A stretch of DNA of 64,000 nucleotides from Streptomyces sp. NBC_01264 (GTDB taxonomy: Bacteria > Actinomycetota > Actinomycetes > Streptomycetales > Streptomycetaceae): NCBI RefSeq assembly GCF_026340675.1, contig NZ_JAPEOX010000001.1:62001-126000 (forward strand), read 5' to 3'. Below, piece after piece: positions 19,020-28,445 of the stretch. Under the pieces are notes generated by a model that was not told where the DNA came from, ran no database searches, and was given only the letters and a program-made list of their open reading frames with translations. Made by a program: the position numbers and the translations under genes. Positions within the stretch are counted from its first letter, which is position 1. Each line of letters opens with the position of its first letter.

Positions 19020-20447
19020 GAGCAATGCTCGGAACCTGTGGATCGGCCTGGGGCGGGGTGCCTCGTGGGATGCGGAGGGCGTACCTTCCCGGGTGATCGA
19101 CTCATGGTCACCGAATGGGCCCGCGTTCGAGCGCGGGTCGGGAAGGCACGCCCGTGCTCAGCGTAGTCAACGAAGACGGCACCACCGAGTCTGGTATCTC
19201 TCTGATCGACGAGATCGTCCGGGAGGGCGCCCGGCGGATGCTCGCGGCAGCCCTGGAGGCCGAGGTCGAGCAGTACATAGCCGAGCTCGCTGGCCAGCAC
19301 GACGAGCGGGGCCGGAGGCTGGTGGTCCGCAACGGCCGTCACCGGCCCCGGTCGGTGACCACGGCCGCGGGACCGGTCGAGGTGGCCGCGCCGCGTGTGA
19401 ACGACAAACGAGTCGACGCTGGGACCGGCGAGCGGGAACGGTTCTCCTCGAAGATCCTCGCGCCGTGGTGCCGGAAGTCCCCGAAGGTCAGCGAGGTCCT
19501 GCCCCTGCTCTACCTCCACGGCCTGTCCTCGGGTGACTTCGTGCCCGCACTCGAGCAGTTCCTCGGCGGCACGGCCGGCCTGTCACCGGCGACGGTGACC
19601 CGGCTGACGAAGCAGTGGACAGCAGATCATGCCGTCTTCCAGCGCCGTGACCTGGCGGAAACCGATTACGTCTATGTGTGGGCCGACGGCATCCACCCCA
19701 AGATCCGTCTGTCCCAGACCCATTCGTGCCTGCTGGTCTTGATGGGCGTCCGCGTCGACGGCACCAAGGAGCTGATCGCGATCGCCGAGGGGCTGAGGGA
19801 GTCCACCGAGTCCTGGGCGGATCTGCTGCGGGACTGCCGCCGGCGCGGCATGCGCGACCCGGTCCTGGTCACCGGCGACGGGGCAATGGGGCTGTGGCGG
19901 GCCCTGGCGGAGGTGTTCCCCGCCGCCCGCCATCAGAGGTGCTGGGTTCACAAAACCCGCAATGTCATGAACGCGCTGCCGAAATCCGCGCAGCCCGGCG
20001 CGAGGAAAGCCCTCCAGGAAATCTACAACGCCGAGGACCGCACCCACGCCCAGAAGGCGGTCACCGCGTTCGAGAAGACGTACGGGGCGAAGTGGCCGAA
20101 GGCGGTGAAGAAGATCACCGGCGAGGTCGACGAGCTGCTGGCGTTCTACGACTTCCCCGCCGAGCACTGGATCCACCTGCGGACCACGAACCCCATCGAA
20201 TCAACGTTCTCCACAGTCAAGCTCCGGACCAAGGTCACCCGCGGCGCCGGCAGCCCCACCGCCGCCCTCGCCATGGTCTTCAAGCTCGTGGAATCCGCCC
20301 AGGCCCGCTGGCGCGCGGTCACCGCACCCCACCTCGTCGCCCTCGTCCGAGCCGGCAACCGCTTCGAGAACGGTCACCTCGTCGATCAGGACGAGACCCT
20401 CGCGGCATGAACCACCTCAGCTGATCCACAACTCTTGACTATTGCTC
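19020..20447 (+). mobile_element. IS256-family element with 9-bp target duplication
   Basis: The ends are GAGCAATGCTCGGAACCTGT and, inverted, GAGCAATAGTCAAGAGTTGT, both followed by GGATC. The 9-bp direct repeat TTCAACTGG flanks it exactly (19011-19019 and 20448-20456), which is the 8-9 bp duplication expected for IS256. The duplicated bases are the outermost bases of the IS30 left terminal repeat, so this element landed inside the end of IS30. Confidence 0.9.
19154..20410 (+). CDS. IS256-family transposase (mutator type)
   Basis: A 418-residue open frame; GTG at 19154 is the likely start (LSVVNEDGTTESG). Motifs of the family are present in order: VYVWADGIHPKIR (first Asp), LVTGDGAMGLW (second Asp), RCWVHKTRNVMNALP, and RTTNPIESTFSTVKLRT (Glu). 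No interruption is visible, so this copy is likely active, unlike the decayed IS256 at 9595-10966. Confidence 0.93.
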   Translation: MLSVVNEDGTTESGISLIDEIVREGARRMLAAALEAEVEQYIAELAGQHDERGRRLVVRNGRHRPRSVTTAAGPVEVAAPRVNDKRVDAGTGERERFSSKILAPWCRKSPKVSEVLPLLYLHGLSSGDFVPALEQFLGGTAGLSPATVTRLTKQWTADHAVFQRRDLAETDYVYVWADGIHPKIRLSQTHSCLLVLMGVRVDGTKELIAIAEGLRESTESWADLLRDCRRRGMRDPVLVTGDGAMGLWRALAEVFPAARHQRCWVHKTRNVMNALPKSAQPGARKALQEIYNAEDRTHAQKAVTAFEKTYGAKWPKAVKKITGEVDELLAFYDFPAEHWIHLRTTNPIESTFSTVKLRTKVTRGAGSPTAALAMVFKLVESAQARWRAVTAPHLVALVRAGNRFENGHLVDQDETLAA

Positions 20448-20450
20448 TTC

Positions 20451-21885
20451 AACTGGTCGTCGCAACACCTCGTGATCGTGGAGGTGTGGGGTGGTTCGTC
20501 GTCAGCAGGCAGCGGACAGGGCGGTGCGTCCGAAGTTGAGGTCTCCGGGGCATCCGAAGTACCAGCGTCATGTCGAGGCGGCGTTCTGGACGGAGATCGC
20601 CAAGGGCCTTCTTGCCGAGGAGGCCGCGGCCGTCGTCGGCGTGGCGCCGGCGGTCGCGACGCGCTGGTACCGCCAGTGTGGCGGCATGCGACCGTTCGAT
20701 CCGAAGCCGCCTTCGGGCAGATACCCGTCGTTTCGCGAGCGGGAAGAAATCGCGCTTCTCAAAGCCCAGGGCAAAGGAGTGCGCGAGATCGCTCGAGATG
20801 TCGGTCGTGATCCTGGAACGAGTTCCCGGGAACTGAGGCGCAACGCGGCCACGAGAGCCGGCAGGCGTGACTATCGGGCGTCCGTTGCCCAGTGGAAAGC
20901 CGACATGGCTGCACGCCGCCCGAAAGCGGCAAAGCTCGTTGCCAACCCGCGGTTGCACGCCTACGTCCAGGAGCGACTGTCCGGTCAGATCAGCACGCCA
21001 TGCGGCAGGGCTATCGCAGGTCCTGCAACAGGCAACTGGACGGGACGGAACAAGCCGCATCGCGCGGATCGGGCATGGGTCCAGGCTTGGAGTCCGGAGC
21101 AGATCGCGAACCGGATCAAGCTGGAATTCCCGGATGATGAGTCCATGCGCATCAGCCACGAGGCGATCTACCAGGCCCTCTACATTCAGGGCCGCGGAGC
21201 GCTGAAACGCGAGCTCATTCTGTGTCTTCGAACCGGTCGCGCTCTGCGTGCGCCGCGGGCGCGTTCACGCCGGAAGACCTGGGCGCACGTGACGCCGGAA
21301 GCGTTAATCAGCGAGAGGCCCGCCGAGGTCGAGGACCGTGCTGTTCCCGGCCACTGGGAAGGGGACCTGATCATCGGGCTGGAGCGTTCCGCGATCGGCA
21401 CCGTAGTCGAGCGGTCGACCCGGTTCACGATGCTGGTCCACCTGCCCCGCGAGGAAGGGTTCGGGACAATCCCCCGAACGAAGAACGGCCCCGCCCTGGC
21501 CGGTTACGGAGCGATCTCCATGAAGAACGCACTCGCCAACACGATGTCGACGCTGCCCGAGCAGCTGAGGCGCTCTGTGACATGGGACCGCGGCAAAGAG
21601 ATGTCGGCACACACGCAGTTCCGCATCGAGACCGGTATCCCTGTGTTCTTCGCCGATCCACACAGCCCATGGCAGCGAGGCACAAACGAGAACACGAACG
21701 GGCTCCTGCGTCAGTACTTCCCGAAAGGCACCGACCTTTCACGCTGGTCCGCCGAGGACATCGAAGCTGTCGCCCACGCACTGAACACCAGACCACGCAA
21801 GACACTCGGCTGGAAGACCCCAGCCGAGGCACTCAACGAGCAAGTACTGTTGCTCCAACAGGCCTGTGTTGCAACGACCGGTTGA
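20451..21885 (+). mobile_element. IS30-family element (left end split by IS256)
   Basis: The right terminal repeat, inverted, reads TCAACCGGTCGTTGCAACAC. The left repeat, TCAACTGGTCGTCGCAACAC, begins at about 20449 after the IS256 duplication. The first bases of the original left end are at 19012-19019. The transposase stop codon is inside the right repeat. Confidence 0.85.
20491..21885 (+). CDS. IS30-family transposase
   Basis: A 464-residue open frame. It has an N-terminal helix-turn-helix (LLAEEAAAVVGVAPAVATRW), the second HTH of the family (FREREEIALLKAQGKGVREI, then RDVGRDPGTSSREL), and the DDE core GHWEGDLIIG, RSVTWDRGKEMSAH and WQRGTNENTNGLLRQYFPKG. Length matches the longer actinobacterial IS30 transposases. 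Expression from the IS end may now be separated from its original flank by the IS256 insertion. Confidence 0.93.
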   Translation: MVRRQQAADRAVRPKLRSPGHPKYQRHVEAAFWTEIAKGLLAEEAAAVVGVAPAVATRWYRQCGGMRPFDPKPPSGRYPSFREREEIALLKAQGKGVREIARDVGRDPGTSSRELRRNAATRAGRRDYRASVAQWKADMAARRPKAAKLVANPRLHAYVQERLSGQISTPCGRAIAGPATGNWTGRNKPHRADRAWVQAWSPEQIANRIKLEFPDDESMRISHEAIYQALYIQGRGALKRELILCLRTGRALRAPRARSRRKTWAHVTPEALISERPAEVEDRAVPGHWEGDLIIGLERSAIGTVVERSTRFTMLVHLPREEGFGTIPRTKNGPALAGYGAISMKNALANTMSTLPEQLRRSVTWDRGKEMSAHTQFRIETGIPVFFADPHSPWQRGTNENTNGLLRQYFPKGTDLSRWSAEDIEAVAHALNTRPRKTLGWKTPAEALNEQVLLLQQACVATTG

Positions 21886-22063
21886 GTCCAAGGAGTACAC
21901 ATCAGCCGATTTCCGCCACGAGATAAGGCAGTTGAACCGGCCTTCTTGGCGCCCTTGGACACCAGCCAAGCCTAGGCCCCCAGGCTAGCCCGTACACGGG
22001 TATATGAAACAGGCAGTCAAGCTCAGCGACTGTGGTGATGGATTGACATGGAGGCGCGGAGGG

Positions 22064-23269
22064 TCAGCGGTTTGCCTTCCGGGTCCCGGCGTGCTCTGTG
22101 GCGATGTAGTCGTAGACCACTCGGGCCAGTTCCTTTACGGTGTCGGTTCCTGCGTCGTACGGGCCCGAGGTCAGGAATGCGACCGCGATCGGGGTGTTGG
22201 GGATGAGGTAGTAGCCCACATCGTGCGAGACGTCGTCGAGGTCTCCGGTCTTGTGGGCGACGGGGACACCTGACGGCAGGGCTGCAGGGATCTTTTCATT
22301 GAGTGTCTGTTCCAGCATGAAGCCGAGCATCAGCTGCCTGTTGGTCTCCGACAGCACCTGGCCGTCCCACACCGAGCCGAGCAGAGAGATCACGTCGTCG
22401 GGGCTGGTGTAGTTCTCCGGGCCGACTTCTAGCATCTTGCGGGCCAGGACGGTCTCACGCTGGTTCATCGAATCGATCAGTGCGTTGACCGGTGCGAAGC
22501 CACCCAGGTAGTCGATCAGCACGTTGGCGGCGGTGTTGTCGCTGTACTTGATCATGTACTGAGCGAGCCGGTATAGAGTCACCTCCTGCGGAAACGTCTC
22601 GTACTGCAGCTTGCCGGTTCCACCGACCACGTCGGACGGCTCCACCAGGACGGTGTCGGTGTACCGCGCCTGGCCGCAGTCGATCCTGCGCATCAGTTCC
22701 GCCAGGATCCACAGCTTGATCAGGCTGGCCGCCTTCGGCCGGGAATGTCCGGCGATGCTGATCTGCTTGTCGCCGAAGCGGCCGGACAGGTCGCGCACGG
22801 AGACGGCCGCGGTGACAGGTGCGGCGTCGACGACGGCTTGGAGCCGCTCTTTCAGCGGCAGGAGGTGCCGGCCCGCCGCCGGATCGGTGGGGGGTTGCGG
22901 GTTGGTTACCGTGGGGCCTTCGAGACGGTCTCGGCCTGCCTGGAGAGTGCCGGTCTCACGACCCCGCAGCGGAACCTGGAAGCGGTAGAGCTTCCCGTTC
23001 ACCCGCACCTGCCCGGTCGCCACACCGTCCTTGACTCTCATACCCGGGCTGCTGACGCGGCCGGTGTCCGCGGTGCACGACCGGTAGCGCACGGTCCGGG
23101 CGTCGGCGTCGAGGGAGAGGATCCCGTCCCCAGCCGGCATCCAGACAAGAGAAGCCCTCCTGGCGTCGGGAGGCGAGGCCGGCGGGCCAGAGGCCGCGGC
23201 GGAGAGTGATGCGGGCAGCAGGGCGGTCAAAGCCATACATACGAGCGGGGCCGCATACCAGCGTGCCAT
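22064..23269 (-). CDS. Secreted serine hydrolase with class A beta-lactamase fold
   Basis: A 401-residue protein with signal peptide (MARWYAAPLVCMALTALLPA) and an N-terminal extension of about 110 residues. The catalytic domain has SLIK (Ser-x-x-Lys, about residue 184), YSDNTAANVLIDYLGG (SDN loop) and AHKTGDLDDV (KTG box). The region expected to hold the omega-loop Glu reads MLEVGPENYTSPDDV, so deacylation of beta-lactams is uncertain. These proteins may be beta-lactamases or low-activity peptidoglycan-related hydrolases. The gene is intact and monocistronic. The start at 23269 follows GGAGGTTCTGG. Confidence 0.82.
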   Translation of the reverse strand: MARWYAAPLVCMALTALLPASLSAAASGPPASPPDARRASLVWMPAGDGILSLDADARTVRYRSCTADTGRVSSPGMRVKDGVATGQVRVNGKLYRFQVPLRGRETGTLQAGRDRLEGPTVTNPQPPTDPAAGRHLLPLKERLQAVVDAAPVTAAVSVRDLSGRFGDKQISIAGHSRPKAASLIKLWILAELMRRIDCGQARYTDTVLVEPSDVVGGTGKLQYETFPQEVTLYRLAQYMIKYSDNTAANVLIDYLGGFAPVNALIDSMNQRETVLARKMLEVGPENYTSPDDVISLLGSVWDGQVLSETNRQLMLGFMLEQTLNEKIPAALPSGVPVAHKTGDLDDVSHDVGYYLIPNTPIAVAFLTSGPYDAGTDTVKELARVVYDYIATEHAGTRKANR

Positions 23270-23487
23270 CCAGAACCTCCGGTGCGAACACTATGCGTTA
23301 CGAACTGCACGAAGAGTAGTCAGCCGGCTGTGGCCTGCCGATCAGACACGCAGGGCGGACCCGCGCGCCAAGACCGAGTCCTATGAGCTCGTAAAACGAT
23401 CGTGAGTTGTGTTGCTTGAGGTGTCTCCATCGGATGGGTGTGAGGGGCTCCGCGTTTTCCGGACAGCCAACAATTAGTTAATTCAGG

Positions 23488-23635
23488 CTATGAGGTTCCC
23501 CCGCTTCGCCATATGGGACCAGATCACCGGGGTCACCGTCATGCCCACCACGGCCTAACCCAGCGCGACCACTCTGCCCCCACCATGCCCTGACGCACCA
23601 TCAGCCAGCCAGCCCACGAACAACTTGACAGCACC
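23488..23635 (+). mobile_element. IS6-family right-end remnant, decayed
   Basis: Encodes RFAIWDQITGVTVMPTTA then a stop, followed by CCCTGACGCACCATCA and a degraded terminal repeat (ACGAACAACTTGACAGCACC). This is the last 150 bases of an IS6 copy with several substitutions, so it is older than its neighbours. Confidence 0.75.
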
Positions 23636-23848
23636 CTGGCGAATGGTCCGGGGCCGGTCCGCCGGCCACGGGCCCCTTGCAGACCATCGCCCCTTGCACG
23701 GCAGAGCCCCTTCGAGAGCCCGTATCCACCGGCTGGTCCCCCGATCGGTCCATGACCGGACCTCCGAAAGCGCGAAGAGTGTGCCTCGCAACATGCAGGC
23801 GCCTCCAACGGGGATCCGGCCTGGAACGCGCTCAGAAGGAGACAGGGC

Positions 23849-24982
23849 ATGAAGTCGATCATTGCAACGGGCATCGCGACAACCGCCATCGGAGCGGCCG
23901 CACTGATGCTCCCAGGTGCCGCACCGGCGTTTGCGGCGGGTCCCACGATCCACAACCTCACGGCCCCCGCCATCAACAACGTGACGGCCCCCGGGATCCA
24001 CAACGCCACGGCCCCCACGACCGGTGGGACGACCGCCGACGGCGACTCGGGCAGTGGCACGGCCACGGACGGCGGGAGCACGGATCCGGGCATCCCCGGC
24101 GGCACCGGGAAGGTCCAGTTCAAGTCGACGGCCCTCGGCCGGAAGAACATCCTCACGCCGGACAACATCAACATCTCCGGCACGTGCCCCTCCGGCACCG
24201 ACACCGTGGCATCGATCACTTCAGCAGCCTTCGACGGTCCGGCGACGATCACCACCAATGCCGGCTCGGGCTTCGAAGCCACGGCAAAGGTGAAGTCGGG
24301 CCTCACCCCGGGAGAGCAGTCGGTCACCGTCACGTGCACCGCTGCGAGCCAGGTCCCGGGAGCCCCGCCGGTCAGTGAGGCGTTCCAGAGCACTTTCAAC
24401 GTCGCGCTTCCCTACACCCCGCCCGTTGACCCGGGGACGATCCAGTTCAAGTCGACGGCCCTCGGCCGGAAGCAGATCCTGACGCCGGACAGCCTCAACA
24501 TCTCCGGCACCTGCCCCTCCAACGCCAACGCTGTGACGTCGATCACCTCGAACGCCTTCGCCAACCCGGATGGCCCACCCCCGGGGAAGGCGACGATCAC
24601 CACCGCCGACGCCTCGGGCTTCAGAGCCACGGCAGAGGTGCTCCCGAACCTCGCCCCGCGGACGTACCCCGTCACCGTCACATGCTCGGTGCCGAGCACG
24701 ACTTCGAACGGCAATCCGACCAGCGAGACGTTCACCGGCAGCCTCTCCGTCGCGCTTCCCTACTCGCCGCCCACCCCCACCCCCACCCCCACTTCCACCC
24801 CCACGCCGCCCCCCACGCCCGTGACCCCGTACATCCCCAAGGGCGCGCCCGACACTGGTGTCGTGACCGGCGGCGGGCACCAGAGCCCGCTCGAGGAGAC
24901 CGGTGAGGGCCTCGGTGTGGCCGCCGCCATCGGAGCGGCCGGACTCCTGGGCCGCCGCTGGCTGCGGGTGCACCAGCGGTGA
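23849..24982 (+). CDS. Surface protein with two tandem domains and sorting-like C-terminus
   Basis: A 377-residue protein. The signal peptide ends PAFAAG. A short Asn-rich repeat follows (IHNLTAP, INNVTAP, IHNATAP). Two copies of a domain of about 115 residues come next, each opening QFKSTALGRK and holding a NISGTCPS strand and a VTVTC strand (Cys pair). A Pro-Thr spacer (PTPTPTPTSTPTPPP) leads to SPLEETG, a hydrophobic helix (AAAIGAAGLLG) and a basic tail RRWLRVHQR. That ending resembles the LAETG-type sorting signals of Streptomyces. A sortase gene overlaps its stop codon, so this is its probable substrate, anchored to the cell wall. Confidence 0.78.
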   Translation: MKSIIATGIATTAIGAAALMLPGAAPAFAAGPTIHNLTAPAINNVTAPGIHNATAPTTGGTTADGDSGSGTATDGGSTDPGIPGGTGKVQFKSTALGRKNILTPDNINISGTCPSGTDTVASITSAAFDGPATITTNAGSGFEATAKVKSGLTPGEQSVTVTCTAASQVPGAPPVSEAFQSTFNVALPYTPPVDPGTIQFKSTALGRKQILTPDSLNISGTCPSNANAVTSITSNAFANPDGPPPGKATITTADASGFRATAEVLPNLAPRTYPVTVTCSVPSTTSNGNPTSETFTGSLSVALPYSPPTPTPTPTSTPTPPPTPVTPYIPKGAPDTGVVTGGGHQSPLEETGEGLGVAAAIGAAGLLGRRWLRVHQR

Positions 24983-25683
24983 GCGGCCACCCGAACCAGC
25001 CGATGTCAGGCTTCCCCGGGGCCCCCGGGGACCCGGGGCCGCCCGGGGAGCCCGGAGTGCCCGCCGGGCGCGACCGGCGGAAGGCCCGGCGGCTGTGGGT
25101 GGGCGCCGGCATGGTCCTGGTGGCGGCCGCCCTGACCGCCCTCGCCTTCGCGGGGCACGGCGGAACCTCTACGGCCAGCGCCGCGGGCCCGGCGGGGGCC
25201 GCCCAGCCGGCCGCCATGACCCGCTCCGTGCCGGAACGCATCGAGATCCCCTCGATCGGCGTGGACAGCAAGATCGTGCCGCTGGGGCTCGCCGCCGACG
25301 GCACGGCCAAGGTGCCCCCGATCGCGGCGGACTCCCCCGCCGGCTGGTGAGACGGCTCCCCCACGCCCGGTGAGACCGGTGCCAGTGTCCTGCTCGGGCA
25401 CGTCACGGTGGGCTCGTACGGCAAGGGCGTCTTCTACCGGCTCCGTGAACTCCAGCCCGGCGCCCAGATCAAGACGGTCCGGGCGGACGGCAGCACGGCG
25501 GTTTTCACGGTGACCAAGTCGCAGGTCTACCCCAAGTCCCAGTTCCCGTCCGATGCCGTGTACGGGGCCACCAGCACTCCCCAGCTGCGGCTGGTGACCT
25601 GCACGGTCCCCGCCGGTCCGGCCGGCAGCGGCTACCGCGACAACCTCGTCGTCTACGCGGCCCTGGCCTCCGCCACTCCCTGA
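24979..25683 (+). pseudogene. Class E/F-type sortase with an internal TGA
   Basis: Begins with GTGA overlapping the stop of the surface-protein gene, a sign of translational coupling. The N-terminus is cytoplasmic and Pro/Gly-rich, then one membrane helix (WVGAGMVLVAAALTALAFA). The sortase fold follows: IEIPSIGVDSKIVPLG, then after a TGA at 25348-25350 the catalytic LLGHVTVGS (His), LRLVTCTVPAG (Cys) and SGYRDNLVVYA (Arg). The TGA lies where a Tyr codon (GWYDGS) is expected. The rest of the frame is intact, so inactivation is recent or the base is a sequence error. Confidence 0.82.
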
Positions 25684-25702
25684 CCGACGGCCGCACCCGG
25701 CG

Positions 25703-25933
25703 GGGCCCTGTCACGTTGTCGGCGGTCTGGGATGATCTTCGGGTCTCCGTCCGGCGGGGGGTGGGGTTCGTGTCGTCTGTTGTGCCGTCGTACAAGAATC
25801 ACCGCTACCCGGCGGAGATCATTTCGCACTGCGTGTGGCTGTACTTCCGGTTCCCGCTCTCCTTCCATTTCCATGAGGTGGAGGAGATGATGCTCGAACG
25901 GGGCGTGATCGTCTCCTACGAGACGGTCCGGCG
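25703..25933 (+). mobile_element. IS6-family N-terminal fragment
   Basis: Left terminal repeat GGGCCCTGTCACGTTGTCGG, then the transposase N-terminus (VVPSYKNHRYPAEIISHCVW) through VIVSYETVRR. There it abuts the end of the next IS6 copy. A 6-base duplication adds two residues (FHFHEVEEM instead of FREVEEM). Confidence 0.85.
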
Positions 25934-26794
25934 GGGTGCTGTCACGTTGTCGGTCGTGTGATCGCTGGGGGGTGCGAGGAAGCCGTCGGCGGCTGGTTGC
26001 TCAGGCCGCGGAGGGCACGGCGGCGACGCCGGTGATCTGGTCCCAGACGGTGAAGCGGAGGCTCATTTCGAAGCGGTGGCGGCCGGCGGTCATGAAGTCG
26101 CGTCCGGTTCGGAAGTGGGGTGAGATCCCGGTGAACGCGGACAGGAACCGCTGCGCCAAGCCGACACTGCGGAATCCTTTCATCGCGCGTTCGCGTTGCC
26201 GGGTGGGCTGGTGGGAGTTCTCCGCCCGGTTGTTCAACCCCTTGTGCGCACGGTGCTCCACCGAGGGCATCACCTCACGATGCGCAGCACCGTACGACTT
26301 CAGCTTGTCGGTCACGACCACCCGCGGCACCGTCCTGGTGGCCTTCGTCAGCCGGCGGAAGAAACGCCTGGCCGCGGCCTTGTCACGCCGATTCTGGACC
26401 AGGATGTCGAGGACGTTGCCGTCGGCGTCGACGGCCCGCCACAAGTACTTCTGCACCCCGTTGACCTTGATAAAGACCTCGTCGAGGTGCCACTTGTCGC
26501 CGGGCTGTGGGCGCCTGCGGCGCAGCGCCTTGGCGTAGGCCTGCCCGAACTTCCGACACCAGCGGCGGACCGTCTCGTAGGAGACGACCACGCCCCGCTC
26601 GAGCATCATCTCCTCCACCTCGCGTAAAGGAGAGCGGGAAGCGGAAGTACAGCCACACGCAGTGCGCGATGATCTCGGCCGGGTAGCGGTGATTCTTGTA
26701 CGACGGCACAACAGACGACACGAGCCCCGCCCCACCCCGGAAGACCCCAACCCGAAGATCATCCCAGAGCGCCACCGGCAACGTGACAACGCCG
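25934..26794 (-). mobile_element. IS6-family element, frameshifted transposase
   Basis: Terminal repeats at 25934 (GGGTGCTGTCACGTTGTCGG) and about 26794. The transposase reads leftward and ends at 26001. The N-terminal part (VVPSYKNHRYPAEIIAHCVW to FRFPLSF) is in a different frame from the rest because of one extra base near 26630 (CTTTACGCGAGG versus CTTCCGTGAGG elsewhere). The remaining frame has WHLDEVFIKVNG, VVTDKLKSYG and NRAENSHQ. Inactive as read. Confidence 0.87.
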
Positions 26795-26812
26795 GGCTGA
26801 CAGCATGAATGG

Positions 26813-27277
26813 ATGGATGCATTTGACTTGGACGAGTTCGTCGTGCGCCGGGCGAGTGAGTCGGATGCGGACGCGTTGATCGGGATCGACACGGTCGCAG
26901 TCGAAGGCAGTGACGAACGGCAGGCGAGCATCCGAAGGTGGTGCCGGCAAGGCCTGGCGATCGTGGCGGAGCACGCGTCCGGCCCGCTGGGCTACTGCGT
27001 GGTCGAGTACACGTTCTTCGACCAGGGCTTCGTCACCATGCTGATGGTGGCACCGGCCGCCCGCAGCCAGGGCGTTGGCCAACTGCTGCTGCACGCCGCT
27101 GCGGCCTCGTGCACGACCCCGAAGCTGTTCACCTCGACCAACCTCTCCAACCACGCGATGCAACGCCTGCTCCAACGCGTCGGATGGGCCCCAGCGGGCC
27201 TTCTCCACGGCCTCGACGAAGACGACCCCGAACTGTTCTACCTCCACCGTCAGCAGACCGAACCCACGCACCCATAA
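26813..27277 (+). CDS. GNAT-family N-acetyltransferase
   Basis: A 154-residue protein from ATG 26813. It has the GNAT fold: a beta-alpha start (FVVRRASESDADALIGIDTV), a central strand (GYCVVEYTFFDQGFVTMLMV) and the acetyl-CoA loop AARSQGVGQLLLHAA (motif A, Q/RxxGxG/A). A late LFTSTNLSNHAMQRLLQRVG block precedes the C-terminal strand. The substrate is unknown. It is convergent with the 3' part of arsR, whose reading overlaps its end. Membership of an arsenic island is possible but not shown by the sequence. Confidence 0.85.
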   Translation: MDAFDLDEFVVRRASESDADALIGIDTVAVEGSDERQASIRRWCRQGLAIVAEHASGPLGYCVVEYTFFDQGFVTMLMVAPAARSQGVGQLLLHAAAASCTTPKLFTSTNLSNHAMQRLLQRVGWAPAGLLHGLDEDDPELFYLHRQQTEPTHP

Positions 27278-27566
27278 CCCTGCGGCGTCCCGTGCACGCG
27301 CGCGAATACGAGGTGGTCCCGACGGGTTCAGCCGAGGTGCCGGGGCGGGTCAGGACCTCGGCGAGGCGGTCGATGGTCTGCAACAGGAGTCGGTAGTACA
27401 CCCAGGTGCCCCGCCGTTCGGAGTCGATCAGCCCGGCCTGCTTCAGCAGCTTCAGATGATGGGAGATCGTCGGCTGGGACAGCTCGAAGGCGGGGGTGAG
27501 ATCGCAGACGCAGATCTCCCCGCCGTCCCGCGAGGCGATCATCGACAGCAGCCGCACCGGGTCGCC
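27129..27566 (-). pseudogene. arsR: arsR, 3' part (split by IS630)
   Basis: Continues the ArsR reading after the insertion: LGDPVRLLSMIASRDGG, the metal-binding ICVCDLTPAF, and the recognition helix LSQPTISHHLKLLKQAG, then RRGTWVYYRLL. The Cys pair in ICVCDL is the usual As(III)/Sb(III) site of the family. The frame runs on to 27129 without the usual stop, so the native C-terminus is unclear and it overlaps the convergent GNAT gene. Confidence 0.85.
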
Positions 27567-27646
27567 TAGTGCTGTGACCGGAAAGGTTTGCCGGGTTGTT
27601 CGTTGTGCTGGTTGGTAATGCTTCCCCGGACCAGTGGGGAGGCGGG

Positions 27647-27742
27647 ATGGCGAAACCGGTCCGGTTCGCGGGCTGACCGAGCAGGAGGGGCAGAAACTCC
27701 AGCACATCGTCCGGCGGGGCAGTACGAGTTCGGTGCGGTTTA
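27647..27742 (+). pseudogene. IS630-A transposase, N-terminal piece
   Basis: From ATG 27647 it reads MAKPVRFAG then meets a TGA. One extra G would restore AGLTEQEGQKLQHIVRRG, the family N-terminus. The piece ends at the IS5 insertion point after SVRF, and the frame resumes at 29896. Confidence 0.8.
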
Positions 27743-27856
27743 GACCGACCGGCAATAGGCAGCCTCTGTCGAGTGATCGAGCGCGGTGGATGCAGTGCGG
27801 GCACGGGTCCACGTGATCATGGAGTTCTCTACGCTCAGTGATCACGAAGGACGGCC

Positions 27857-28445
27857 GTGCCCGCGCTGCCATCTTGCCTGCTCGAACCCCTCTGGGACCA
27901 GTTCTCCGCCCTCCTGCCCGCCCGGCGAGAGTTCGCTGCGGACCACCCGCTGGGCTGCCACCGCCGCCGGATCGCTGACCGGACGGTCTTCGAGCACGTC
28001 GTGCTCGCGCTGGTCCACGGCTCAGGCTACGAGCGCATCTCCACCCCCGGATGCTCCGACCGCACCATCAGACGCCGCGTCAAGGAGTGGTCTGAACTGG
28101 GGATATCCGAGAAGGTCCACGCACTGGCTCTCGAGGCGCACGACCGGATGATCGGTCTCGGGCTGGGCGAGATCTCGGTGGACGGCTGCATCACCAAGGC
28201 CCCGTCCGGCGGTGAGAAGGCGGGACGCTCCCCGGTCGACCGGGGCAAGCAAGGACTGAAACGCTCGGTCGCCTCCGACGCCTGCGGTGTCCCGATCGGA
28301 ATCGTCTCCGCCGGCGCGAACCGGCACGACTCACCCCTGCTGGGCCCCACCCTGGAGGCGGCGAAGGCACAGGTCGGCGCAATGCCGACGGCGGTCAACG
28401 TCAACCTCGACCGCGGCTACGACAGCACCACGTCCCGTGCGCTTA
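27857..28445 (+). pseudogene. IS5-family transposase, N-terminal part
   Basis: Starts at a GTG at 27857 (PALPSCLLEPLWDQFSALLP). It contains ISVDGCITKAPSGG (first catalytic Asp region) and NVNLDRGYDST (second Asp). The frame is cut at ALTD by IS630-B. Its C-terminal part is at 29615-29877. Confidence 0.88.

Noticed and set aside
24770-24830. CCCAC-type short tandem repeats as a CRISPR or regulatory array
   Set aside because: They encode the Pro-Thr spacer of the surface protein; no spacers or fixed repeat unit.
25348-25350. TGA in the sortase read as selenocysteine
   Set aside because: No selenocysteine insertion structure is visible, the position is not catalytic, and the family has Tyr there.
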